NCBI GenBank assembly: GCA_900314925.1
Contig: OMXC01000010.1
Coordinates: 62,001 to 126,000 of the forward strand
Length of the DNA stretch: 64,000 nt
DNA from: an uncultured Bacteroidales bacterium
Lineage (GTDB): Bacteria > Bacteroidota > Bacteroidia > Bacteroidales > P3
Reading direction: 5' to 3'
The position numbers were made by a program, and so were the translations under genes. How positions within the stretch are numbered: position 1 is the first letter of the stretch; the number at the start of each line of letters is the position of its first letter. The notes beneath the pieces were generated by a model. That model was not told the origin of the DNA. It saw nothing but the letters and a program-made list of their open reading frames with translations, and ran no database searches. Of the stretch, positions 13,072-21,815 are shown piece after piece.

Positions 13072-14598
13072 TTAGTTCTCTCTATGTTCTTTGCGGAGCA
13101 GGTCGTTGACGGTTTTCACGGGGTTGAAGGTCTCCACTGGCACCTCCACGAAGAGGGTTATCCAGTCGGCCATGGCGCCGTTCCAGAGGCCCGGCAACTC
13201 CTGCGATTTCAGCGTTGTAGCCCCTTTTGTCTTCTTGCTGATGAAGCCCGTCTGCGGGTCGACATACTGGCGCAGGTCGAAATAGCGGCCGCGGTAGTTC
13301 TTGGTGCAGCACACGAGGTCGACCGGGTTGAAGTGTGTGGAGCCTTGGAAGAGGGGCTCCTGCTGCGGGTCGTTGTGGTTCACCTGTGCCGACTCCACAA
13401 TCTGCAGGCTGCGGTGCCCCCGCGTGTCGATGGTGTAGAATGGGCCGCCGCCGGGTTCGCCGAGGTTCTTCACCATGCCGCACACGCGCATCGGGCGGTT
13501 GAGCAGGCGGTGCAGCTCCGCGGCTGTGCATTCTTCGGGCACCGTGATGTTCAGCTCTTTGGCTGCGAAGGCGGCAATCTGCTCCACCTCTTTGTCGCCG
13601 GGTTTGCCGTCGAGGGTGCGCAGGGCATCGTCCACTTTGGCCTTGAGTTCCAGCAGCATGCCCGCCAGCACCTCCTTGTATGTCACTGTGGCGCCTTTCA
13701 TCCAGTCTGGCACCACATTGTCAATGTTCTTGATAAAGATAATGTCGGCTCGCTGTTCGTTGAGGTTCTCTATCAGTGCGCCATGTCCGCCGGGGCGGAA
13801 GACGAGGCGCCCCTCCTCGTCGCGCACGGGCTGGTTCTGCTCGTCAACGGCTATGATGTCGGTGTAGTGTTTCTGCTCCGACGTTGATACCTTGAGTTTT
13901 ATGCCCATGGTGCTCTCATAGTAGGGCTTCACCTCTGCCAGCTTGCGGCGGAAGGCTGCGCGGTGTTCGGGCGAGATGGTGAAGTGCAGCACCACGGAGC
14001 CGTCGTCGTTCTTGGCATAGAGGGCGCCCTCCACGATGTGCTCCTCCATCGGGGTGCGCTGCACCTCGCCGTAGCGGTGGAACTTGAGCAGGGCTTTGGG
14101 CAGCGAGCCGTAGCCCAGGTATTGCTCCTTGAGGAGGAAGTTGATCACCGTGCTGAAGTCGCCGCGCCGCATGTACTCTTCGATGTCGAGGTCGGCGCGT
14201 TGCATACATGCTTTCAGGTCGTTATAAAAGGCGAAGACTGTGAGGTTGTCCAGGAACTCCTTCACCGACGGGTAATCCTTCTCGAAGTTGTCGGCGATGC
14301 CGAAATAGGTGGCAGTGAAGGCGTACAAATCCTTGAACATGCGCGTTGCGGCGCCGGAGGCTGGCACGAACTTAAGTATCTTTTTGCCGCGACCGAGGGT
14401 GCGGTACTGCGTCTTGTAGCGGGCTATCTCTTTGTCGCTCAGCACGCGTATGCCACCGTTGGCGGGTGTCGCCGGTGCGTCGAGGCGGCTCTTGGGAAAA
14501 CCGTTCTTGAAATTGTCTATCTGAGCCTGTACCTGCTCAACGGTCAGACCCTGTTCTTTCAGCTGTACAAGGTCTTCCGCAGTGGGGTTAAATGTCAT
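13072..14598 (-). CDS. DUF4301 domain protein (508 aa)
   Basis: Full-length member of a Bacteroidota family of unknown function, recognised by KKILKFVPASGAATRMFKDL (about 75-95), GHGALIENLNEQRADIIFIK and KNLGEPGGGPFY. The GAATRM segment and the GGHGAL motif resemble nucleotidyltransferase or sugar-nucleotide-binding loops, so a nucleotide-dependent enzyme is plausible; this is inference. It is cytosolic, with no signal peptide. It is part of a minus-strand operon, 12 nt after the lipoprotein gene and 13 nt before lemA. Confidence 0.8.
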   Translation of the reverse strand: MTFNPTAEDLVQLKEQGLTVEQVQAQIDNFKNGFPKSRLDAPATPANGGIRVLSDKEIARYKTQYRTLGRGKKILKFVPASGAATRMFKDLYAFTATYFGIADNFEKDYPSVKEFLDNLTVFAFYNDLKACMQRADLDIEEYMRRGDFSTVINFLLKEQYLGYGSLPKALLKFHRYGEVQRTPMEEHIVEGALYAKNDDGSVVLHFTISPEHRAAFRRKLAEVKPYYESTMGIKLKVSTSEQKHYTDIIAVDEQNQPVRDEEGRLVFRPGGHGALIENLNEQRADIIFIKNIDNVVPDWMKGATVTYKEVLAGMLLELKAKVDDALRTLDGKPGDKEVEQIAAFAAKELNITVPEECTAAELHRLLNRPMRVCGMVKNLGEPGGGPFYTIDTRGHRSLQIVESAQVNHNDPQQEPLFQGSTHFNPVDLVCCTKNYRGRYFDLRQYVDPQTGFISKKTKGATTLKSQELPGLWNGAMADWITLFVEVPVETFNPVKTVNDLLRKEHREN

Positions 14599-14610
14599 GT
14601 TCTATGAACT

Positions 14611-15036
14611 TTAGTACTGTGTAGGAGCGGAAATAGGCATCCAAAGGGTGTCTGACGTCATGCGTGCCACAGCGGTCGTCGTCTCGCCTTCCACGAGCTT
14701 GGTGTGGATGAGCACGGTGTCGTAGCCGACATGGAAGTCGGGACGTATCGTGTCAAGGAAGCGCGTCACCTTGACCTTGAGGATTGCGGGGGCCGCATAG
14801 GTGACCTTGAAAATGCCGTTTTCGTCGGTCACACCGGCGCGATAGGTGTGGTCTGACGAGTCGCACACCATTTGGTATACCTGCACCTGGGCGTTAGAAA
14901 CTGCATTTTCGGTGTTCCCTTGGTAAACTTGCACCTCCAAATAGCAGTTGGTGTCTTTGTCGCAGCACAAAAAAAGCGTTGCTGATAACAGGCTGAAAAA
15001 CAGCACGACGGCCAGGTTGAGAGTTTTTTTCTTCAT
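14611..15036 (-). CDS. Lipoprotein with a carboxypeptidase-regulatory/Ig-like fold (141 aa)
   Basis: The N-terminus MKKKTLNLAVVLFFSLLSAT then LFLCCDKD is a lipoprotein signal with the lipid-modified Cys at about residue 24 or 25; the following DKD is compatible with surface export in Bacteroidota. The body CYLEVQVYQGNTENAVSNAQ then VTDENGIFKVTY resembles a CarboxypepD_reg or CNA_B-type beta sandwich. Ends in SDTLWMPISAPTQY. First gene of the operon with DUF4301, LemA and TPM. Function unknown. Confidence 0.65.
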   Translation of the reverse strand: MKKKTLNLAVVLFFSLLSATLFLCCDKDTNCYLEVQVYQGNTENAVSNAQVQVYQMVCDSSDHTYRAGVTDENGIFKVTYAAPAILKVKVTRFLDTIRPDFHVGYDTVLIHTKLVEGETTTAVARMTSDTLWMPISAPTQY

Positions 15037-15077
15037 AAAAGAGAGTTTTTTTGTCGCTTTATGTCTTTTTTTCTTCT

Positions 15078-15099
15078 TACTTTTGCAGTTGCAAAATTA
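15078..15099. promoter_or_regulatory. Back-to-back divergent promoters
   Basis: TACTTTTG at 15078-15085 on the plus strand (cyclophilin) and TAATTTTG at 15092-15099 read on the minus strand (lipoprotein operon) lie six bases apart. The two transcription units therefore share a promoter region with overlapping -33 elements. Confidence 0.5.
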
Positions 15100-15117
15100 G
15101 TAATTTTTATTGTATAA

Positions 15118-15804
15118 ATGATGAAAAAAATATCTTTTCTCGTTATTTTTTTTGCGGCGATGCTTCTTTCTTCGGCGCAAGTTGCTACTAATCAAAAGGT
15201 AAATAAAGCCAAAGGTACTATGATAGAAATGGTCACTTCTCAGGGTAAAATCACCCTCCGTCTCTATGATGAGACCCCCCTCCACCGCGACAATTTTCTG
15301 AAATTGGTCGAAAATCACACCTACGACGGACTTCTTTTCCATCGCGTCATCAAGAATTTTATGGTGCAGGCCGGCGACCCCAAGTCGCGTGACGCCAAGC
15401 CCGGCCAGCCCCTCGGCGACGGCACTCTGGGATACACCGTTCCGGCCGAGTTCCGTCCGGCGTTGATGCACAAGCGCGGCGCCCTGTGCGCTGCCCGCCA
15501 GGGCGACCAGGTCAACCCCAAGAAAGCTTCGTCGGCCACGCAGTTCTACATCGTCCAGGGGCAGGTGTGGGACGACAAGACCCTCGATATGATGGAGCAG
15601 CGTTTCGGCAAGAAGTTCACCGCCGAGCAGCGCAAAGTATACACCACCATGGGCGGCACCCCGCATCTCGACGGAGACTACACTGTCTTCGGCGAAGTCG
15701 TTGATGGCATGGAGGTTGTCAACAAGATATCCGACTTGCCCTGCGACCGTATGGACCGTCCTGTCGAGGATGTGAAGATCATTAGTGTGAAAGTGATAAA
15801 GTAA
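15118..15804 (+). CDS. Exported peptidyl-prolyl isomerase, cyclophilin type (228 aa)
   Basis: A signal peptide (MMKKISFLVIFFAAMLLSSA) is followed by a cyclophilin domain from about residue 38: MVTSQGKITLRLYDETPLHR, DGLLFHRVIKNFMVQAGDP, a family-typical AEF, RGALCAARQGD, SSATQFYIVQG, and YTVFGEVVDGMEVV. The catalytic Arg is in FHRVI and the Gln in FMVQ. It would help fold proteins in the periplasm by proline cis-trans isomerisation. Either of the two adjacent ATGs can start it. It is divergent from the lipoprotein operon and 10 nt before pheS. Confidence 0.9.
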   Translation: MMKKISFLVIFFAAMLLSSAQVATNQKVNKAKGTMIEMVTSQGKITLRLYDETPLHRDNFLKLVENHTYDGLLFHRVIKNFMVQAGDPKSRDAKPGQPLGDGTLGYTVPAEFRPALMHKRGALCAARQGDQVNPKKASSATQFYIVQGQVWDDKTLDMMEQRFGKKFTAEQRKVYTTMGGTPHLDGDYTVFGEVVDGMEVVNKISDLPCDRMDRPVEDVKIISVKVIK

Positions 15805-15814
15805 CCTTGCAGTT

Positions 15815-16861
15815 ATGTCGATGAATAACATTATAGCCCAGTACATTGAGGAGATACGCAACGCCCGTATCGAGGACTTTAAGGACAAGGCCGCCGAAGT
15901 GGAGAAGTTCCGCGTGCGTTTCCTTGGCCGCAAAGGCGTTATGACGGAGCTTTTCGAGCAGTTCAAGACGCTGCCCAACGACCAGAAAAAGGAGATGGGA
16001 ATAGCTCTCAATCAGCTGAAAACCGCGGCTTTGGCCAAGGTGGAAGAGTTCAAGAGCTTTGTGGAGCAGTCGGTGGAACTCAACGACACCCACGACCTCA
16101 CCATGCCCGCCGACTTCAGCCAGCGCGGCAGCCGACACGTGCTCTCGGTCACAATGAACGAGATAGCCGAGATTTTTGCCCGCATAGGCTTCACCGTCGA
16201 GGAGAGTGTGGAGATCGAGGACGACTGGCATCTCTTCTCCGCCCTCAACTTCCCGCCCGACCATCCGGCGCGCGACATGCAGGACACCTTCTTCGTTCAG
16301 AAAGAGGAAGGTAAGCAAGACATAGCCCTCCGCACCCACACTTCGTCGGTGCAGGTGCGCGTCATGGAGACCCACAAGCCGCCGATCCGCATCATCGCCC
16401 CCGGCCGCGTGTTCCGCAACGAGGCCATCAGCGCACGTGCCCACTGCATATTCCATCAGGTTGAGGCTCTGTATGTTGACAAGAAAGTCACCTTTGCCGA
16501 CCTCAAGCAGACGCTGCTCTATTTCGCCAAGGAGATGTTCGGCCCCGACACCCAGATACGTCTGCGCCCCAGCTACTTCCCCTTCACCGAGCCCAGCGCT
16601 GAGATGGACATCTCGTGCAACATCTGCGGCGGCAAGGGCTGCAACATCTGCAAGGGCACCGGCTGGCTGGAGATCCTCGGATGCGGCATGGTGGACCCCA
16701 ACGTACTGGAAGCATGTGGTATAGACAGCCATGAGTACAGCGGTTTCGCCCTCGGCATGGGGGTGGAGCGCATGGCCATGCTCAAATACCAGATACGCGA
16801 CCTGCGCCTCTATTTCGAGAACGACCTGCGTTTCCTGCACCAGTTCGACAACATCATCTAA
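15815..16861 (+). CDS. pheS: Phenylalanine-tRNA ligase alpha subunit
   Basis: 348 aa, normal length. The N-terminal coiled coil with FRVRFLGRKGVMTELF is followed by the class II catalytic core: FNPPDHPARDMQDTF-type motif (here LNFPPDHPARDMQDTF), LRTHTSSVQVRVM, motif 2 APGRVFRNEAISARAHCIFHQ and motif 3 GFALGMGVERMAMLKY. A Cys cluster CNICGGKGCNICKGTGW precedes motif 3. With PheT it charges tRNA-Phe; pheT is not in this window. It lies 10 nt after the cyclophilin gene and 10 nt before folB. Confidence 0.95.
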   Translation: MSMNNIIAQYIEEIRNARIEDFKDKAAEVEKFRVRFLGRKGVMTELFEQFKTLPNDQKKEMGIALNQLKTAALAKVEEFKSFVEQSVELNDTHDLTMPADFSQRGSRHVLSVTMNEIAEIFARIGFTVEESVEIEDDWHLFSALNFPPDHPARDMQDTFFVQKEEGKQDIALRTHTSSVQVRVMETHKPPIRIIAPGRVFRNEAISARAHCIFHQVEALYVDKKVTFADLKQTLLYFAKEMFGPDTQIRLRPSYFPFTEPSAEMDISCNICGGKGCNICKGTGWLEILGCGMVDPNVLEACGIDSHEYSGFALGMGVERMAMLKYQIRDLRLYFENDLRFLHQFDNII

Positions 16862-16871
16862 GCGTAACGCC

Positions 16872-17228
16872 GTGGCAACCATATCGATAAACGGGATGCG
16901 CTTCTACGCGCATCATGGCTGTTTTTCACAGGAACGCGCCATCGGGACGCACTTCGTCGTCGACCTCTCCTTCAACACCGACACCACGCGTGCGGAGCAG
17001 AGCGACAGTATTGCCGACACGGTGAGCTATCTCGATGTCTATCAGACCGTCAAGCGAGAGATGCAGCAGCCGTCCAACCTGTTGGAGCATGTGGCCCGCA
17101 GGGTGGGGGAGGCGGTGCTGAAAGAGTATCCCGCCGTGACTGACATCAAGGTGAAAGTCAGCAAGATGAACCCGCCTTTGGGCGGTCAGATGCATTCGGT
17201 CAGCGTGGAGCTTGAGCTGAAGGCGTAA
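16872..17228 (+). CDS. folB: Dihydroneopterin aldolase (118 aa, GTG start)
   Basis: Starting at GTG 16872 the protein reads MATISINGMRFYAHHGCFSQ, the standard FolB beginning, with the conserved GxRFYAxHG and ERAIG motif, then a second part LLEHVARRVGEAVLKEYPAV and VKVSKMNPPLGGQMHSVSVE, where the K of VKVSK and the following NPP are family features. It makes 6-hydroxymethyl-dihydropterin in folate synthesis. The longer frame that starts inside pheS is rejected. The start is 10 nt after the pheS stop. Confidence 0.88.
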   Translation: MATISINGMRFYAHHGCFSQERAIGTHFVVDLSFNTDTTRAEQSDSIADTVSYLDVYQTVKREMQQPSNLLEHVARRVGEAVLKEYPAVTDIKVKVSKMNPPLGGQMHSVSVELELKA

Positions 17229-17239
17229 CGCGTCGGTTT

Positions 17240-17376
17240 TTCGACGGAGTCCCTACGGCATCCCTACGGCCGTCGGACGGCTTTTCATCGGCCGTTCGAT
17301 GGCCGTAAGTCATTGGCTCTCTGTATCGCGGCCGAAGAGGGGCCGAGGAGGGTCCGAAGGGGGGCCGAAGGGGCTC
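17240..17376. repeat. GC-rich intergenic repeats (TACGGC / GGCCGAAG type)
   Basis: Between folB and radC lie repeated CCCTACGGC and CGTCGGACGG units and then GGCCGAAG/GGTCCGAAGG units in the opposite sense (17330-17374). The same vocabulary occurs at 32901-32968 and 52099-52204 and in the arms of the elements at 43942 and 59845. Confidence 0.6.
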
Positions 17377-17448
17377 TGTCTTGGGTGCTGATGTTCAGCG
17401 GCTTACGTTTGTGTCTTTTTGGGCCCTTTTGGGATGGCGGTCGGGCGG

Positions 17449-18162
17449 CTACAGCATGCCGTTGTCGTGGAAGCTGTAGTAGTCGGCTCTGCCCCCGGGC
17501 CCGACGGCCACAATGATGTGCTCGGTGAGCTTGATACCCAGTATGTTGCCAGCCTCCGAGAGGCGTGTTGTGAGGGCTCGGTCGTTGCTGCTGGGCTTGA
17601 GGGTGCCGGAGGGGTGGTTGTGGGCCACGGCCACAGTGGTCGCCTTGGCCTCGAGGGCGCCGCGGAAGAGCATGCGCGGGTCGACATTGGTCTCGGTCTG
17701 GCCGCCTGCTGAAATGCGCTGGCAGCCAAGTACTTTGTTGCGGTTGTTCATGTATACGGCCCAGAACTCCTCGTGGTCGATGTTGACGATCATCGGGTGT
17801 ATGTATTTGAAGAGGTCGTCGCTGTTGGTGATCAGCGTCTCGCGGCGTGTGTTTGTCTCGCCGTGCAGCCGCCAGCCTATCTCGAGTGCCGCCATGAGTG
17901 TCGCCGCCTTGGCCGCGGCCATGCCCTTGAAGGTGCGTAAACGGCTGTAGTCGAAGAGGGAGAGCGTGACCAGGCTGTTGTCGGCCGAGGCGAGGAGCTC
18001 TTTGGCGGCTTCGACGACGTTCTTGCCCGGTACACCGGTGCGCATCAGTATGGCAAGCAACTCGGCGTCAGTCAGTTGTTTGGCGCCTTGGGAAAGCAGC
18101 CTCTCGCGAGGTTTGTCTTTTTCTGACCAATCCTTGAGTGTGATGTTTTTTTTTGTCTCCAT
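17449..18162 (-). CDS. radC: RadC/JAB-domain protein (237 aa)
   Basis: The N-terminal part (DKPRERLLSQGAKQLTDAEL, LLAILMRTG) is a helix-hairpin-helix-like domain, and the C-terminal part carries the JAMM/JAB metal motif VAHNHPSGTLKPSSNDRALT, preceded by EFWAVYMNNRNKVLG and an ending typical of RadC (DHIIVG-like, here EHIIVAVGP). The family was named for DNA repair but a direct role is doubtful; JAB metal sites suggest a hydrolase. Promoter box TACCTTTG at 18192-18199. It is divergent from secDF and convergent with folB. Confidence 0.9.
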   Translation of the reverse strand: METKKNITLKDWSEKDKPRERLLSQGAKQLTDAELLAILMRTGVPGKNVVEAAKELLASADNSLVTLSLFDYSRLRTFKGMAAAKAATLMAALEIGWRLHGETNTRRETLITNSDDLFKYIHPMIVNIDHEEFWAVYMNNRNKVLGCQRISAGGQTETNVDPRMLFRGALEAKATTVAVAHNHPSGTLKPSSNDRALTTRLSEAGNILGIKLTEHIIVAVGPGGRADYYSFHDNGML

Positions 18163-18191
18163 ATCTTGCTGTCAATCTTCAATTTTGAGTG

Positions 18192-18249
18192 CAAAGGTAC
18201 ACTTTTTTTCTAAAAAACATTGTTATGTCAATAAAATTTGTTATTTTTG
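18192..18249. promoter_or_regulatory. Divergent promoters of radC and secDF
   Basis: Minus-strand TACCTTTG (18192-18199) serves radC; plus-strand TATTTTTG (18242-18249) serves secDF with a leader of about 40 nt. Both fit TAnnTTTG. Confidence 0.6.
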
Positions 18250-18296
18250 CACATTCAAAGTAGTGTAAATAAAAAAACAAATTATATACATAAACT

Positions 18297-21200
18297 ATGC
18301 AGAATAAAGGACTTATTAGATTTTTGGCATGGGCTTTCGCACTGGTGTGTTTGTTCCAATTGTCGTTTTCTGTTGTGACAATCGCCGTGCAGAACAAGGC
18401 CAAAAAGTCAGCTGAAAACTACATTAAGAGCGAACAGGTGCAAAACTACGTCGCCTCGCGCACTACCAACAGCGGCGACGAGCAGGTGCTCCTGGACTCG
18501 CTGCGCAACGCCAGTGAGGCCCATTACCTTGACTCGATGGCTACCGAGAAGGTCTATCTGGGCTACACATACCGTCAGTGCCAGAGCCGCGAGATCAGCC
18601 TCGGCCTCGACCTTAAGGGCGGTATGAACGTGATGCTTGAGGTGTCGACGGTGGATGTGGTGCGTGCCTTGGCCGACCACACCGAGGACACCCTCTTCAA
18701 CCACGCCATCGACATCGCCCTGGCCAACCAGAAGCGCACCACCAACCGCGACTTCGTGTCGCTGTTCTACGACGCCATCCGCGGCCTCGACCCCAACGTG
18801 CAGCTTGCCTCTTACTTCAGCGGCCAGCTCCGCGACCAGATTAAGCTTGGCGACGACAACGAGGCCGTCATCAAGGTGGTCCGCGAGGAGGCTGCTTCCG
18901 CTTACGACCGTACTTACCAGGTGCTGAGCCAGCGTATCGACAAGTTCGGCGTCGCCCAGCCCACCATACAGAAACTCAGCGCCTCGGAGCGTATCCTTGT
19001 GGAGCTCCCCGGCGTCAAGGAGCCCGAGCGTGTGCGCAAACTCCTGCAGGGTACCGCCCAGTTGGAGTTCTGGCTGACGCACGACAATACCGAGGTGGCC
19101 AAAGACCTTATTGCCGCCGACGAGTATCTTGGCTCCATCAACAAGGGTGTTGCCGACACCGCCGCTGCTGAGGCCGAGACCGAGGCTGTCGCCGAAGTGA
19201 AGGACAGCACCGAGGCTCTGCTCGACCAGCTGACCGCCGACAACAACAATCAGGCCGGCGTCGACAGTGCCAGCCGCGAGGAGTTCGCCAAGGAGCACCC
19301 GCTGATTGCCAAACTGCAGCTCTATGTCGACAACAACGGCATGCCGCTGCAGGGCCCCATCGTCGGTCTTGCCGCCGGCAAGGACCGCGAGGCCATCAAT
19401 GAGATGCTGGCCAAGGCCGCCGAGAAGAAAGTCTTCGACACACGCACCGTCAAGTTCCTCTGGTCGGCAAAACCCGACGAGCACTTCGGCGCCGACGTCT
19501 ATACCCTCTATGCCATCAAGATCACGACCCGCGACGGTTCCGCCCTCCTCGACGGCGGCTGCATCAGCGATGCCCGTCAGGACTTCTCGAATGTCGGTGG
19601 CAACGAGATTTCTATGACTATGAATAATGAGGGCGCGCGCGAATGGAAGCGCATCACCGGCGAGAATGTGGGCAACTGCATCGCCATCGTCCTCGACGAC
19701 CAGGTCTACTCCGCACCGCGTGTCAACGGCGAGATCGCCGGCGGCCGCTCCTCCATCACCGGCGACTTCACGCTCGAAGAGGCCAAGGACCTCGCCAATA
19801 TCCTGAAGAGCGGTAAGCTCCCCGCCCCCGCCGTCATCGTGCAGGAGGCTGTGGTGGGTCCCTCGCTGGGACAGGAGTCCATCCGCAACGGTCTGCTTTC
19901 GTTCATCCTCGCCTTCATCATCGTGATGGCCTACATGGTGGTCTTCTACAACCGCGCAGGCTGGGTGTCCGTGGCTGCCCTTATTACTAATGTATTCCTT
20001 CTTATAGGAGTGCTGGCATCCATAGGCACAGTGCTCACGCTGCCCGGTATCGCCGGTATAGTGCTGACCATGGCAATGGCTGTCGACGGCAACGTCATCA
20101 TCTACGAGCGTGTCAAGGAAGAGCTGCGCAACGGCTCGAGCGTGGCCAACGCCGTAGAGGCTGGTTTCAAGAACGCTTACTCGGCCATCATCGACGGTCA
20201 GGTGACCACCTTCCTGCTGGGCTTGGTGCTCATCATGTTCGGCAGCGGCGCCGTGCAGGGCTTCGCAGTGACCCTCTGCATCGGTATCGTCACCTCTCTG
20301 TTCACTTCCATCTTCATCACCCGCCTGCTCATCGACGGCCGCGTGGAGAAGAAGCGCACGATGAGCTTCTCGTTCCCCTTCTCGGAGAACTTCCTGCGCA
20401 ATGTGCATATTGACTTCCTCGGTCGCCGCAAGACCTTCTATATCATCGCCTGCGTGGCTATCCTGATCTGCGTGGGCAGTTTTGTGGTCCGCGGTCTGAG
20501 TTTCGGCATCGACTTCACCGGCGGCCGCACCTATGTGGTGCGCTTCGACCAGCCCGTCAACGCTGTAGACGTGCGTTCCGACTTGGCCAAGCAGTTTGAG
20601 GAGGCTCCCGAGGTGAAGACCTACGGCCCCAACAACCAGCTTAAGATCACCACCAAGTACAAGATCGCCGAAGATGGCGACGCCGTGAAGAACGAGATTG
20701 TCGAGAAGCTGTATGCCGGTACTAGCAAGTACTATAAGAATGCAATATCCCTTGATGGCTTCAAGAGCACAGAGACCAACCCGCTGGGTATCATCCAGGC
20801 CGACCAGGTCGGCGGCACCATTGCCCACGACAACCTGATGCATTCCATCTGGGCTGTCATAGGCGGTCTGCTCGTGATGTTCGTCTACATAGGCCTCCGT
20901 TTCCGCAGCTGGCGCTTCGGCGTGGGCTCCGTGACGGCTCTGGCTCACGATACCATACTGGTTATCGGTATCTTCTCGCTTCTCTACGGCCTGCTGCCCT
21001 TCAACCTCGAGGTTGACCAGTACTTCATCTCGGCAGTGCTGACGGTTATCGGTTACTCCATCAACGCCACGGTGGTTATCTTCGACCGTGTGCGCGAGTA
21101 CCGCAAGCTCTACCCGAAGCGTGACCTCCGCACTCACATGAACGATGCTATCAACTCCACGTTGGCCCGTACGGTGAACACCTCCGGCACGACTTTCGTC

Positions 21201-21368
21201 ACCCTGCTGATGATGTTCATCTTCGGTGGCGAGGTTATCCGTGGCTTCATCTTTGCCCTGCTGGTCGGTGTGCTCGTCGGCGTGTTCTCGTCGCTGTGCA
21301 TCGCCTGCGCCGTGGTATATGAGATTTCCGGTAAACAGAAAACCGCCGAAACCAAGGAGTTGGCATAA
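18297..21368 (+). CDS. secDF: Fused protein translocase subunit SecDF (1023 aa)
   Basis: One chain holds SecD (about 1-690) and SecF (about 700-1010), as usual in Bacteroidota. SecD signs: LGLDLKGGMNVMLEV, RIDKFGVAQPTIQ, ILVELPGVKEPERV, the GDFTLEEAKDLANILKSGKL segment, and spans from about 540. SecF signs: FGIDFTGGRTYVVRF, DTILVIGIFSLLYG, the FDRVREYRK loop and NTSGTTFVTLLMMFIFGG. It uses the proton gradient to help SecYEG export. An acidic insert (AAAEAETEAVAEVKD, about 282-296) lies in the first periplasmic domain. The gene is probably cotranscribed with the small gene at 21412. Confidence 0.95.
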   Translation: MQNKGLIRFLAWAFALVCLFQLSFSVVTIAVQNKAKKSAENYIKSEQVQNYVASRTTNSGDEQVLLDSLRNASEAHYLDSMATEKVYLGYTYRQCQSREISLGLDLKGGMNVMLEVSTVDVVRALADHTEDTLFNHAIDIALANQKRTTNRDFVSLFYDAIRGLDPNVQLASYFSGQLRDQIKLGDDNEAVIKVVREEAASAYDRTYQVLSQRIDKFGVAQPTIQKLSASERILVELPGVKEPERVRKLLQGTAQLEFWLTHDNTEVAKDLIAADEYLGSINKGVADTAAAEAETEAVAEVKDSTEALLDQLTADNNNQAGVDSASREEFAKEHPLIAKLQLYVDNNGMPLQGPIVGLAAGKDREAINEMLAKAAEKKVFDTRTVKFLWSAKPDEHFGADVYTLYAIKITTRDGSALLDGGCISDARQDFSNVGGNEISMTMNNEGAREWKRITGENVGNCIAIVLDDQVYSAPRVNGEIAGGRSSITGDFTLEEAKDLANILKSGKLPAPAVIVQEAVVGPSLGQESIRNGLLSFILAFIIVMAYMVVFYNRAGWVSVAALITNVFLLIGVLASIGTVLTLPGIAGIVLTMAMAVDGNVIIYERVKEELRNGSSVANAVEAGFKNAYSAIIDGQVTTFLLGLVLIMFGSGAVQGFAVTLCIGIVTSLFTSIFITRLLIDGRVEKKRTMSFSFPFSENFLRNVHIDFLGRRKTFYIIACVAILICVGSFVVRGLSFGIDFTGGRTYVVRFDQPVNAVDVRSDLAKQFEEAPEVKTYGPNNQLKITTKYKIAEDGDAVKNEIVEKLYAGTSKYYKNAISLDGFKSTETNPLGIIQADQVGGTIAHDNLMHSIWAVIGGLLVMFVYIGLRFRSWRFGVGSVTALAHDTILVIGIFSLLYGLLPFNLEVDQYFISAVLTVIGYSINATVVIFDRVREYRKLYPKRDLRTHMNDAINSTLARTVNTSGTTFVTLLMMFIFGGEVIRGFIFALLVGVLVGVFSSLCIACAVVYEISGKQKTAETKELA

Positions 21369-21411
21369 AGATAAAAGATTACTGTTCAAAACAACAGTCT
21401 GAAAGAGGATA

Positions 21412-21783
21412 ATGAACGGATTGTGGATAATACTCGTCATGGCCGGCATTGTGCTGCCGTTGTTCGCCCGCTTCAAGCGTACGATGGCAGAGCCCGTTGA
21501 CTCCGCGGACGAAACGGCACGGATGGAGAGCAACGACGAGTCTGACGACAGTTTCTTCGATTTCGGCGATACCGAGACCGAAGAGACTGTCGCGCAGCCG
21601 CAACCCTATTTCACCTATGAGACGTGTGAAGACGAGTCAGCCCCCAAGGCTGTGCGCAAGCAGGCCCAGACGGCACCCAAACCGATGCAGGAGGCGCCCG
21701 TAAACGAACAGGCGTTTGACCTGCGCCAGGCGATCATTTACCAGACTTTGTTGAACAATAAGTATATCAATGCGGGAAATTAA
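21412..21783 (+). CDS. Small membrane-anchored acidic protein after SecDF (123 aa)
   Basis: Function unknown. An N-terminal membrane span (MNGLWIILVMAGIVLPLFAR) is followed by an acidic disordered stretch (NDESDDSFFDFGDTETEET), a Lys/Pro/Gln linker and a short C-terminal helix FDLRQAIIYQTLLNNKYI. The position 43 nt after secDF and the single anchor suggest an envelope role, perhaps with the translocase. The conserved-looking C-terminal helix is the part most likely to bind a partner. No catalytic motif. Confidence 0.6.
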   Translation: MNGLWIILVMAGIVLPLFARFKRTMAEPVDSADETARMESNDESDDSFFDFGDTETEETVAQPQPYFTYETCEDESAPKAVRKQAQTAPKPMQEAPVNEQAFDLRQAIIYQTLLNNKYINAGN

Positions 21784-21815
21784 CAAAATCAATAATATCT
21801 ATACATGTAAACGCA

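Noticed and set aside
15782..16882. A 366-codon minus-strand frame opposite pheS
   Set aside because: pheS is certain and the frame has no start context or domain.
18408..21533. A 1041-codon open frame on the minus strand opposite secDF
   Set aside because: It is a long shadow caused by high-GC codon use of secDF; the composition (His, Val, Asp, Glu, Gly-rich without domains) is that of antisense frames.
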